From Perkinsus olseni (lineage: Eukaryota > Perkinsozoa > Perkinsida > Perkinsidae): a stretch of 64,000 nucleotides of DNA. The notes beneath the pieces were generated by a model. It searched no databases. It worked only from the letters and a program-made list of their open reading frames with translations, and was not told the origin of the DNA. The stretch is from the NCBI GenBank assembly GCA_013115135.1, contig JABANP010000166.1, positions 1 to 64,000 of the forward strand, read 5' to 3'. Every line of letters begins with the position of its first letter. Position 1 is the stretch's first letter. This document shows positions 21,873 to 32,781 of this stretch, one piece after another. Both the position numbers and the translations under genes were made by a program.

Positions 21873-22516
21873 CACCACACTCTTCGCTGATCAATTCGCG
21901 ACCATTGTAATTTTAGGCGAGGCCTGTCATCACTGCTGAATAGGGAAACGTATTTTTTTGATTTGTTAGTGAGTATTTCAAAAAGTATCGAGTTCAAGTT
22001 CAGAGAGTTTTGGGTCTCGGAAAAAGACAACTTTCTCGAAGCGAGGGTGAGATATCCCATTCGGTTGTGTTGGCTGTCCCTTGTGCACGCATGCACATCA
22101 TCAGATATCGAGCTACGCGCTGATTTGGGTAGGACCTGCCGTATTTGGACTTGCATGTAGGGAACTTAATATCGCAGCAGAGCGTTCACAGCATGTAGAG
22201 AGCACTCCTAGCAGGATGCCGCACTTGAGCGTTCCGAGGGTGATTTGCCGTTGCCACATCGTTGAGTATTTGCAAATGAACAGTATTTACGACTTTCACT
22301 CGTTGGTGGCAATCAGTGGGCCATGAAAAAGGGGCTCTCACTTGCTGATATGCAAAGCCTATGCATCGTATCATCACATCGTCGGATTTATAGGAGAGAC
22401 AAGTCCCCTTCGGATACGCTTGTGAATCTGAAAGCTAAGCTAGTTTTTGTGTAGAGTTCTGTCTCCTGCTCGCGTCAATCGCTTCTATAGGTTGCTTTCG
22501 GTCCTCCATTTTAAGA
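21873..22516. other. spacer between the two cytochrome b5-array paralogues
   Basis: No coding exon is supported. The stretch is AT-richer than the flanking genes and should hold the terminator region of the first copy and the promoter of the second. I see no repeat linking it to the matching spacer at 19056-19575. Confidence 0.5.
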
Positions 22517-25475
22517 ATGGGTTCCTATACTAAGGAGCAAGTTGCGAAACACAACACTGACGAGGACTGTTGGGTCATCATCAATGGTGACGTTCTCGAT
22601 GTTACCAAGTACCAGAATGAGCATCCGGGCGGCGCTTTGGCCCTCAACGCCTTCGCTGGTACCGATTGTTCGCTAGAATTCAACACGGTTCACGACAAGG
22701 AGCTTATTCAGCAGCACAAGGATCTCATTATCGGCAAGCTTTGTGAGGGCTTCACTAAGGAGCAGGTGGCCAAGCACGACAAGGACGATGACTGCTGGGT
22801 TATCATCAATGGTCAAGTCTTCGACGTCAGCAAGTACCAGCATGAGCATCCTGGCGGAGCTCTCGCCCTTACCGCCTTTGCTGGTAAGGACTGCTCGCTT
22901 GAGTTCAACACATGTCACGAGAAGGACTTGCTCAAGGATTATCAGCAATATGTCGTTGGAAGCCTGATCGACTCGATCCCTATGGCCCAAGTGGCACAGC
23001 ACAACACGGATGATGACTGCTGGCTCGTCATCGATGGCAAGATCTATGATGTTACTAGCTTCGAGAAGGAGCATCCCGGTGGAGTCATGGCCCTCACTGC
23101 ATTCGCGGGAACCGATTGCTCCCTGGAGTTCAACACGTGTCACGAGAAGTCTGTTCTCGAGAAGGAAGGGTCGAAGTATCTCGTTGGTGACTTGAAGACG
23201 AAGGCTAAGAAGACTGCTGCTCCTTCTGGCAGCGTCAAGCGACTCACGATGGACGAGGTGGCCAAGCATGACACTAAAGGAGGATTGCTGGGTCGTTGTT
23301 AACGGTTATGTTATGAATGTCACCAAGTTCTTGCCTGAGCATCCCGGCGGAGAAGCGGCTATCGTCAAGTATGCAGGGAAGGATGCCTCTAATACATTCA
23401 ACTCGATACATAGCCCCGAGGTCCTTCAGCGTTACGGTGGCAAGTACATCGTCGGTAAGCTGGGCGACGCCATGGGAAGCGGCGCTAGCACACCGGCCCT
23501 GACTATGGAGGAGGTCGCTAAGCACACTACTGAGGATGACTGTTGGATCGTCGTCAACGGCATGGTCTACAATGTTACTAAGTGGTTGCCGAAGCATCCC
23601 GGTGGAAAGGACATCATCTTGCAACACGCTGGCCAAGACGCCTCCGATGAGTGGAACTCTATTCATCCCAAGGGCACCATGGAGAAGTACGGCAAGCCTT
23701 ACGAGCTCGGTGCTCTCGGCTCTGGCGGTGCAGCAGCACCCTCCGGTACTCCCGCTCTCACCATGGATGAGGTCGCTAAGCACACTACCAAGGACGATTG
23801 CTGGATCGTTGTCAACGGCAAGGTTTACAATGTTACTGACTGGTTACCCAAGCATCCTGGTGGACCCGATATCATCTTACAGCACGCTGGCCAAGACGCC
23901 TCTGATGAGTGGAACTCTATTCACCCTGCTGGCACAATGGAGAAGTTTGGCAAGCCTTATGAACTTGGTCCTCTCGGTTCTGGCGGAGTCTCCGCTCCCG
24001 AACCTGCTGGTTACACTGAGGAGGAGGTTGCAAAGCACAACACCAAGGACGACTGCTGGATCATTGTCAATGGTATGGTCTACAACGTTACTGACTGGCT
24101 TCCTCACCATCCTGGTGGAGAGGCTGTCATCATGCAGTACGCTGGTAAGGATGCCTCGGACGAGTGGAACATGATTCACCCGGCTGGTACTATGGAAAAG
24201 TACGGAAAGCCGTTCGAGCTCGGACCCCTCGGATCTGGAGCTGCTCCAGCCGCCGCTGCCAGTGCTCCTGCAGGTGGTAAGGTGTTGAGCGCAGAAGAGG
24301 TCGCCAAGCACAACACAGAGAAGGATTGCTGGATGATCATCAACGATGGCGTCTACGATCTTACCGACTGGCTTCCGATCCATCCCGGTGGAGCTGCTGC
24401 CATTATGGGTAAGGCCGGTCAGGACGGCTCAACTCAGTACAACATGATCCATGATGCGAAGACTTTGAGTACCATTGGTAAAAAATACTATCTCGGTGCT
24501 CTTGGATCCGTCATGGGTGGTGCGTCTACTGCCACTGCAACAACTGGCACAGTGTCCAATGATTTGAGTGCTCCTCTCCTTGTGAACGAGCAATGGTGGG
24601 GTCCTGACAGGAACACAGCTAACAAGTACGGTCCTCTTGGTCCCGCTATGGGCTATACAGTCTATGAGTGGTGCGCTGCTATCTGCTATATCGCCTGGCT
24701 CTTCATCTACGAGATATGCGCTACTATATTCTCTGTAAAGAACTTCAAGCAACCCTATGATAAGTCCGGTGTCACTCGTCCTGCTATGTTCATGTGCTTA
24801 TTCGTCCTCATTCATGCCCTTGGCAATATCCATCTCTTCTTCGGTGCCATCCACTTCAACGCTTATGCGTATTTCCTCAATCACCCTTGTGTGTGGAGTA
24901 CGTTGATGCTTCCTGTTGAGATCTATCTCTTGCTCTGTGGTCTGATGCACGTTGTCGTTGCATTGATGCGAACCTTCAAGTTCAAGAACATTCATATGCC
25001 TCTTGATCAACTGTGGATGCCAATCACTGGTATTTTCCTTCTCGTCTTCCTCATTGTGCATCTTACCCAATTGAGGTTCGTCCGCGAGTCGCATGCTCCC
25101 ATCTACAGATTCCGCGCGAAGTGGATGTACCCGTTCTATTGCGCCGAGGACGATACCTCTTGCCAGGTTGTCGAGTTCAAGGATCTGTATCTCATGACTA
25201 AGAAGATGTTCTCCAGCTTCGGTTGGGTTATCTTCTATCTCTTGGGTGTCTGCTTCTTCATCGCACATCTTGGACAAGGTCTGCAGAAGGTCATCATGAT
25301 GCACCATGTGATCCCTCGCTCTCAGAAACACCGTGTGACTGTGTTGGGGTTGTTGTTGACTTATATCATCGGTCTATTGTATCTATCTTATCCCATTTTC
25401 TGTTACTTCACCCCAGTCGGGGATTTGTCGGCATATGAAGCCGCTCAGCCTGGCGCTCTTACTGTTTCGGAATAG
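22517..25475 (+). CDS. eight cytochrome b5 domains fused to SdhC/FrdC-like diheme cytochrome b
   Basis: An apparently intronless gene of about 985 codons with one frame shift near 23276 (ACTAAAGGAGG; one A fewer restores DTKEDCWVVVNGYV). Eight tandem cytochrome b5 domains of 75-90 residues have the haem motif HPGG near 22623, 22851, 23076, 23342, 23600, 23855, 24110 and 24383, each followed by the second ligand His (FNTVH, FNTCH, FNSIH, WNSIHP, WNMIHP, YNMIH). Domains 1-3 form one subtype and 4-8 another, joined by Gly/Ala/Pro/Ser linkers. After a hinge with WWGPDRN and YGPLGPAMG come about six membrane helices (24640-25420). These carry LIHALGNIHLFFG, HFNAYAYFL, VEIYLLLCGLMHV, LIVHLTQLRF and FIAHLGQGLQ. 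This is the layout of the B-type succinate:quinone/quinol:fumarate reductase cytochrome b subunit, whose four helix His residues bind two haems. Inferred role: moving electrons between a soluble partner, a chain of b5 haems and a quinone pool. Nothing in the sequence fixes the partner or organelle. Confidence 0.88.
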
Positions 25476-25985
25476 ATAAGAATTGTTAATGATACTTTTC
25501 CCTACTCAACTGGATAATTACTTGCCGGCTCGCTGCTCTTTAACAAAGTTGTTAATGTTTCCTGCAGCATATACAGCGCCTCGACATGCGCATTTATCAT
25601 CGGCATTCTTCTGAGTAGTTTCCTGATGTCCAATCAGGGGATTATTTCATTCATACTTCACGCGAATCATCGCATACTAATAAAACATTGGTTAAAATTA
25701 CACAATCTAGTGGGATGTTGTGTTGTCAAAGTGGAAGCTTCTTGCCGAGGGTAGTAATCCCTCACACTTACTACAGCAGCTCAGGATTTGAATTGTGTTT
25801 GCTAATTCTGACGGAGTGATTGATGGCGAACAAGAGTCAGGTCTTGAATCATCGCCAGGCGGTGCTGCGTAGATGAGACGGGGATGAGTAGCGCGGACGT
25901 ATTGCTCTGCATTAGCACAGTCGCATCTCACCCGAGCAGCACGCGGGGTGGTCCGGCTATGCGTGTTCCTCTGAGCCGCAGAGTT
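25476..25985. other. convergent 3' intergenic region
   Basis: The interval lies between the end of the b5-array gene (plus) and the end of the transporter gene (minus). It is AT-rich, with no gene or repeat seen. Confidence 0.5.
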
Positions 25986-27982
25986 TCATACGAATTCATT
26001 GACCTGTATAACAAAACCACCATTCAGTTCTACAAGAGGCCAATGGATCATGCCAACAGAGCATATCATATACCGGTCGGCAGCGCGCTGTCCGGCACGA
26101 ATCTTCCGTGGCTGCCTCGAACTAGCGTCGGCTACTGTGGCTCGCTGGAGGCGTGAAGGCACCACTCGACGATTTCTTCCGTTGAAGGATCCTTGCTGGA
26201 GAGCCTGATTCGCCATCAAACCCCTGCTCCACGGTGCTCCAAAGTGATGCCCTACTCCATCAGCATATCTTTCGAACTGGCCATAGCAGTGAACGGCTAA
26301 GGCGAGGATCATCAGTGCCGCTCCTATCAACTGATGGACGTGATAACTTTCCCCAAGAATAATATGACAAAGTAAAAAACAACAGCACGGCTGGAGAACC
26401 TGAGGAGACAGGCATCAGCTTTCTCACGAGAGCCGCGAACCGATGAGACCCGACTTGGTAGAGTCCAACCGTGACCGGGCCGATCACTCTGACAGCCTTC
26501 AGTTGTATCCACCACTCTATCAACAGAACGAATATCACTGAGTAAGCGATGGACGCCCAGCCGACCCCTCCCATTCTCGAGACATAGGACCTAAGTAGAG
26601 GAGACTTACACCGGGAATATCTTGGTGGACTGCTCACCACAAATTCGACGTGTCACCACGGAAAACGACGTACACCAAAACAGCTGTAAAGACGGCGAGT
26701 ACGAGTAGCTGCTGCATGTGGAGCGCGGCACGCTCTATGTGTGTCATGGCTACACGTTGCTCCGTTAGCTGGATAGGAAGCCTCAGCAAGGCGACGAGAG
26801 AATTCAGTCCGAAATTAGCCAACCTGTGCGGCCTTGGTGAGAGGAACTCCCAAGAGCATGAGGAAGCCGACATCAAGCTCGTGGATCGCATAGACGCGAC
26901 CAGCTACGAGGACGCCGGCGATACCCAGGAGGATTGAGGCGTATCTGATCGCGACTCCCATGCCGAGATTGGTTCGCGGCTGCAATTCACCCAAACCGAC
27001 TTGTGCTTACTGCCCTTCTCCAGGCCCATGGCTAGCGCAATCATAGTCGAGCCAATCGGCACAAAGGGCTGGACAATACCTAGCAGTGGGTTGTGCCGCA
27101 AGCGAGAACACGCTGCAGAGCAGTGGATGAATCTTAATATCGTCCTCTGAGAATGACACGCTTCGGGGCTACCTGCGCTCGTTGCTTCAGTGAACATGAG
27201 GCCGAAGGGAATGAGGTTCTGTCGGAGCGCTCTGAGAAACATCGGAAGAGGTCGAGTGGAACCATGCAAGACAATACCCGGCTATTCCCTCAATGACTGC
27301 TGCCTTCTGCTCTGCGGTGGGCACAGCGAAAATCTGTGTGCAACGGGAGTCTGGATGAAACGGGCGAGCTTAGCGATAGTGGGTTACCTGCCCTAGACGC
27401 GGCCGGCTGGTCCAATAAATGATGGGGACTAAACCCAGTGCGAGGGCCCCTCTAACAAGAGAGTAAATCGGCGCTGCGTAGAGTCCCAGGCTGTCCTTCT
27501 CCGAGTTGTAGAATGCACGAAAGAAAACGTAGTTACCTGAGCAGGCCAACCAAGCAATCGGAGAGCGGCGAGCTGCGGACGCCGCCGATTCGCTTGGAAC
27601 CAATTTTCCGGCATCTATCACAATGAGGAGGTCACTCGCGACTCAGCCAGGCCCACCTGCGGCAAAGCCACTGAGACACGAAGAGCAAAAGGTGGGCAGT
27701 GGCTATTGTATAGGGTTCTCGCTCATGGGAAGCCTGCTATACACTCAGCAGAGGGTCGGAGGCTGCTGTAACACTCACAAGATCCTCGATTGCCACGAGT
27801 GACTCGGTGGCCAGGAGAGGTTGGAGAAGCTGCACCGATGGCCGAGGCATTGCTGGGGGGAGAAGAGAGGAGCCGACCGGCTTGACGAAGCGACGAGGAG
27901 TCCAAACACAGTTCTTGCCTGCGATGACTCTGAGAGCGAATAGGAAGACAGTATGCACCAGTAAAAACCTTGAACCCGCCAT
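25986..27982 (-). CDS. drug/metabolite-superfamily (EamA/TPT-type) membrane transporter with two-part leader
   Basis: Minus-strand exons give a ten-helix DMT-type carrier. The start at 27982 opens with a signal-peptide-like helix (MAGSRFLLVHTVFLFALRVI), then a basic Pro/Ser-rich stretch (WTPRRFVKPVG). Exons follow at 27621-27370 (GNYVFFRAFYNSEKDSLGLY, SLVRGALALGLVPIIYWTS), 27130-27010 (IVQPFVPIGSTMIALAMGLE, matching the 'P.f.al.a.l.lgE' half-repeat signature), 26880-26640 (QQLLVLAVFTAVLVYVV), 26600-26460 (SIAYSVIFVLLIEWWIQLKA) and 26330 to the stop at 25986 (LIGAALMILALAVHCYGQFE, then a long hydrophilic tail). Family members exchange sugar phosphates, nucleotide sugars, amines or drugs across organelle or plasma membranes; the substrate cannot be told here. 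The leader plus basic segment is like secondary-plastid targeting, but a simple signal anchor is also possible. Confidence 0.65.
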
Positions 27983-28002
27983 AGCAGCAGGTTGGGACCC
28001 AA

Positions 28003-31000
28003 TCAACATTCTGGCGATGATTTAAAGAGAATCCCCCCCCAACCGCCGCGAATGCCTCGGGTGGACATTTCGATTCGGTCCTCGACAGACAAATCGAAAT
28101 CGAAGGCATGCAGAAAACTCATCGAAGTTGATGACACCATGAGCATGCGGCGTTGGCCAAATTGTTCATGGTAAAACGATGAATGGTATCTTTCAACTGC
28201 GGGTAAAGTGTCCAGCAGCTGCTGCCTTGGAGAGCAAGTAGCGTGCGTACTGCCTCGCAGCAGGTACCTCTTCCTGCCGAGAATCGTCGGGAGCAAGCAC
28301 CTCGACGGGTCCGTGAACAACGGAGGACCTATGATAGGAACGACTCCTTCCTCTCAGCTCGATCTACAATCCCACCGATCAGCTGCTGCTTTATGCAGCA
28401 AGCAGTTCACGTACTCTGCAGAACCCGCTCTGTCGTAACATCTTCCACTCATCGTAGTGGGCTGGGGCAAGCTGACAAGACGCTAGACAGTAGAAGTTGG
28501 GCACTGCGAAACTGACTGGTCGCGGGCGCGCCTTTCGAGCGAAGAAACGACAGAATATCATAGCTAGCAGGACATGGCCTCACTTACACGCCATCATGTC
28601 CGCGATTCTCGCGAACACCAACAGGCTCTCTCGGTCTCTGAGTTCCAATACTCTGCCGTGAAGCTGCGTAGGCGGGATGAAGCTCACTGTGGACTCGGCA
28701 TCCCTCCCTCTCATACACTCGATAGCTGCTCGCAACGATTGCATGTACGACTTATCAACCCTCACACGATCCTGTTCTCACGATACAGGGAAGGGGCTTG
28801 CGGCGGCGACGCACCTCCGCCCGTCTCAAATCCTCCGCGAGCGACTCCTTTTCTCGCTCCGCTAGCATTAGCTTCAGCTTTCCTATTTCTGCGTCCGCTG
28901 TAAGCTGCCCGACTTGTTCCTTCAGCTTGCCAATCTCAGCCTGCCAACACTCATCAGGCTCGTCGAGGAGTTCAAAACCTCTCCTACCTGCATCAGGCGT
29001 GCAGGATCTTCGTCTCGTTGTAACAACCCCTGCCACGACTATCAAGCTCCACGGTCATCCGCTACTCTCCCCTCTCACCACTGCATCCGAAGCTCCCTGC
29101 TGTTCCGCGCTGAGTGTGGTCTTCTGCACCTCCAACACCTGTATCTGGGAAAGCCCATAGAAACATGACGCACCTATCGCTGGACTGAAAGCGGCAGTTT
29201 CTCGAGCCAACCTGCGCCTCTTTATCCGCTATACTCTTCTTCAGAACCGCCACTTCCTGCCGTAACCCCTCTATGATATGGGAGGTCTCGGTAATCTACA
29301 GTACAATAGAAGCATCGCCATGCACAACGGGAGCTATGTGCTTAACACCCGCTGATTTTTCGCGAATAGTTTGCGAGACATGCATCAGAGTCCGCCGATT
29401 GTTTGTTCCCACCTCCAGCGAATGCGCCCTTCTAATCATCTCGAGCTTGTAAATCTGGGCATCCTTGTCGTCAACTTCGTTCCGTAGCCGCTCAACTTCA
29501 TTCGATCCTGCAAAGGGAACCCAGGAGGAAGGCCATTGTACAGAGGCACCCAGTGACGCGGGCTACGATGCGCTAAGCACGATATGAGAGAGGCGCTTGT
29601 CTCACTCTCTTCATCGTCTCTGCTCTCACCACTGCTGCTGCTGCTGCTGTTCGAGGGCTGCTGAGGCAGGGAAAATGATGCCGAGGGCTGATCGACTATT
29701 CCGCGTTCTCCAGTCGACAGGTTGGGCCCTCCTCCAGAGCTGGTCATACCTCATTGGAGCAGCTTGGCTCGTTCGAAGGTTCGTGATTCCTCAACATCTC
29801 TACCTGAGGTCTTAGTCGGGTCCCTGACGTCCCTCCCGAGCCCCACTTCTATCATGCTGCGCCCTCGTTGCATCCTCAGCATCTCCACCTCTCCCTCAGC
29901 TTCAGAGAGCTGCTCCCGCAGAGCTCCAACTTCTGCCTTGTAGCCTTCACAGGCGGTGCAAAAAGACGAAGCATCGATCTTCGCTGAGGCCGCAACCGAC
30001 ACCGAGCGTGTCGATGCAGACTGACGAGGCTGCCACTCGTACCCGTTGTGCCGTGCTCCACGTTCGCCAGCCTTTCTTCTAGGATCGCGATCTACGAGAG
30101 CATTGCTTCGTTCGAGTTCAAAGCAATAGACAAGCGAGCAATAACATGGATGCTTCGAAGGTCCTTTCCAAGCTATAATTCTGTTCTACTCATGCCGGAG
30201 ATCGGAGAAAACTTGCAGCTGGTACTTCTCTACCTGGCTGTGCAGACGAGCCATCTCGCCGTCGAAGGACGAATGGTTTTCCGGTCGGCGCGAGCAGCCG
30301 CGCTCCTCCTCTCCCTTGGCTTCATGCAGTTCGCGTACTGCCTGAGAATTAGCTTTCGACTCGGGACCAGACACGCGAGAGGGGGACAGGGTGCGATGAC
30401 CGGAATACATCCGACTGCAGCGGTCACTCGAGCCGATGCATGAATTGTTTATGGATCATATAGCGAACACCTGGCAATGCCGTTCAGCAGGGCACTGCCG
30501 GACTAGCAGCCCGACGGCGTAGTTCAGCTCGACTTCGTGGCGATTCAGGAAGTGGATTCTTGCCGCAAATCAACTGGCCGTTACCAGCTTACCGCAGCTA
30601 AGTCATCCTCGAGTGTTGAGATGACGACGGCTCTGTCTTGATACAGTCATTCTCAACTCCTCAAGAGCCGCACCATCCTCATCGAAGCTGCACGTGCTCA
30701 TTGCTCCAATTCCACCAGCTGCCTGCTCCTTGTCGGCGTGCGTATCTCGTAAAGGGGCATCATATCCACAAACTAAACAGCATCAGCTGCCAACTGGATT
30801 GATTGACTCCCGACATCCGAAAATATCAGCTAGCTTACTCGTAGACACTGGCACAGATAGCAACTGTGGACTGCACCCCGGTTCATTAACGATCCTCATA
30901 TCCATCCCAGCTGTTGCCCGCCGCAGCATCTCTACTTCGACTCGGTACCGGCTCACCTACGTTACCGCTGTGCCCCGCCCGATAACACGCGGCAACAACC

Positions 31001-32040
31001 ATCGGACGGTATCACCTGCATGCGCAGTGCATCGATATCTTCGTCACAGCCATCATCATCGTCTGGTCCGATCCTGACGTCCTTAGTACCAGCCTTGTCT
31101 ACCAGCGGCAGCGCTTCAGCTCTTTCGTGTCTTCGCTTCAACACCTCAACCTTCACGTGGGAATAGCGTGTCTCTCATACCGCTCGTGGCAGTCCTGCCC
31201 CCTCACCATATCCTGTGCCCTATCCCGTTCCGTGCGAACCCTGTCCATTCGAGCCCTCAGGGATGCATACGAAGCTGCTTGCTTCTCGAGTTCTTCGGTG
31301 AGGAGGTGAAGTCTGAGAGTAGCGCCTTTGCCAGCCCTGTAGCAACCCCGGGATCAAGCGCAGGGTGCAGTCATGTTGGACATCCAGGATGTCACATCCT
31401 AGAAGCATTGTATTCAAGATTGCCCAGCAGCAGCGCCACCGAAGGACTCTGAATAGGTTTCGGTGGGAGAATCTCCCAACATTTCGCTGTGAAAGAAGAA
31501 GCTTTGGGAAATTATAGGAACAATGAGGATGTTCAATTGGACGAGTGAACAATTGTTCACTCGTCAACAACTGTTAATTGTTCAATTCAACTGCGGTTCG
31601 GACGGTAACACGGCCCCGTTGTAGACGCTCACTGTCTATTGGCATCCTGGGAATTCCTCTTGTACGACTTCCGGAGCTCGCCCTCTCTAGAAAGTAGTTT
31701 TATCTCGAAAAAAGCAAGGCTGCTGAGGGCAGGGACACCTCCGTTACTCTCTCCTTCAGACGAGCTATGTGCGAGTCCTTCTCAGCAATCACATCCCTCA
31801 GTCGTTCCATAACGTGCTTCAACTCCACCAACAGTTCCTCCTCGCGGGCTCTGACCAGCTCAAGGCGTACAACGCTGCATGCTCAGCAGCCTCTATTCAA
31901 CAGTAGGGGCCGCAGTAAAGTGTCAAGTGTGTGATTCAACCCATCACTAAGAGCTAAGCAAGTGCATGTTGTCCCACTTTCTCTCCTGTTCTCTGTCCCT
32001 CAGCGGCTGCTGCCTAGCAGCGCCTTCTGACTGGATAACA
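28003..32040 (-). CDS. long coiled-coil protein, multi-exon
   Basis: Exons with strong heptad character run along the minus strand: LLVELKHVMERLRDVIAEKD and SHIARLKERVTEV (31900-31750), ELEKQAASYASLRARMDRVR (31310-31200), KVEVLKRRHERAEALPLVDK (31156-31080), RVEVEMLRRATAGMD (30950), ALEELRMTVSRQSRRH (30680-30610), GEMARLHSQVEKYQLQVFSD (30270-30190), YKAEVGALREQLSEAEGEVE (29950-29880), NEVERLRNEVDDKDAQIYKL (29500-29430), EIGKLKEQVGQLTADAEIGK (28950-28860) and YMQSLRAAIECMRGR (28765-28690). A likely last exon has HAFDFDLSVEDRIEM and stops at 28003-28005. It would be a filamentous or scaffold protein (centrosomal, flagellar, myosin-tail or golgin type); no head domain is visible to decide. The 5' end beyond 32040 is not resolved. 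Confidence 0.6.
31540..31565. repeat. perfect 26-base palindrome inside a larger foldback
   Basis: The 26 bases read identically on both strands (arms GACGAGTGAACAA). They are flanked by GTTCAATT at 31531 and TTGTTCAATT near 31578, so the partial inverted symmetry extends to about 31531-31588. It lies between coiled-coil exons, presumably in an intron. Confidence 0.85.
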
Positions 32041-32049
32041 TCCCCCTGC

Positions 32050-32781
32050 AGATGTCGAGTTCTTGAAAATTGATGTGGCCCGGGATTGGCCTGGTGATCG
32101 TGAGGATGGCGCGGTCACCGGCTGAAGAGATATTGAGATTCTGAACACGTTCGACCGCGGGTTTTCAAACAAGCGTGATTCGAAAGATCCCACAGAAAGT
32201 CTTTAATGATGAGGAAATATATGAACGTCAATGCTCAACGATGGTTAAGCTTCGGTGGTCACCCCACTAGCCCATCACTCGGCGAGGTGATGCTGTCCGT
32301 GGCCGCCGGGCCCCGCGAAGGACGGGGGTCGCTAGGGGCCTGCGGAGAGCCGTAGGACGCTGTGGAGGGACGCGAGGAGAATGCCGGAGTTCCGGAAGGC
32401 GGAACTCCATACGCTGGAGCCAAAACGAGAACTAACCGAAACAGAACCCTCAGCCGCTCGGCAAACTACGGACTGAGCACAGCAATTTCGTGAATGTTCT
32501 GCTGTTCTCCTTCCAACCAAATCTTTGAGGTTGTTTGACTCTAATAATCATCCGAAGCTCGGATGATCTCAGAGCAGCAGTTGCGTGGGTTAAGATTCGT
32601 GATCGGGTTGCTCTTGACTGGATGATGGGTTAGTAGGGGAGTAACCATAGCATTGGCCAGTGGCGCGGTTGTTGCGTAGCGAGAAGACTGCAAATCGGTA
32701 CTGAACCCAACACAGCGAGCACTTTTTACACCACCACGATATTGGTGCTTTAGTACGGCAGTAGTAGTAACATCAGCATAT
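32050..32781. other. no supported gene between coiled-coil gene and MFS gene
   Basis: There is a GC-rich patch at 32295-32345 and a short imperfect inverted repeat near 32383-32412 (CCGGAGTTCCGG, then GGCGGAACTCC). No exon, RNA gene or known element is recognised. It should contain the 5' end of the coiled-coil gene and the 3' untranslated end of the MFS gene. Confidence 0.45.

Noticed and set aside
24798..25331. 177-codon antisense open frame under the b5-array gene
   Set aside because: Together with frames at 22673-23269, 23274-23783 and 23877-24383 it is the reverse shadow of a highly biased, repetitive coding sequence; no motifs and no independent start context.
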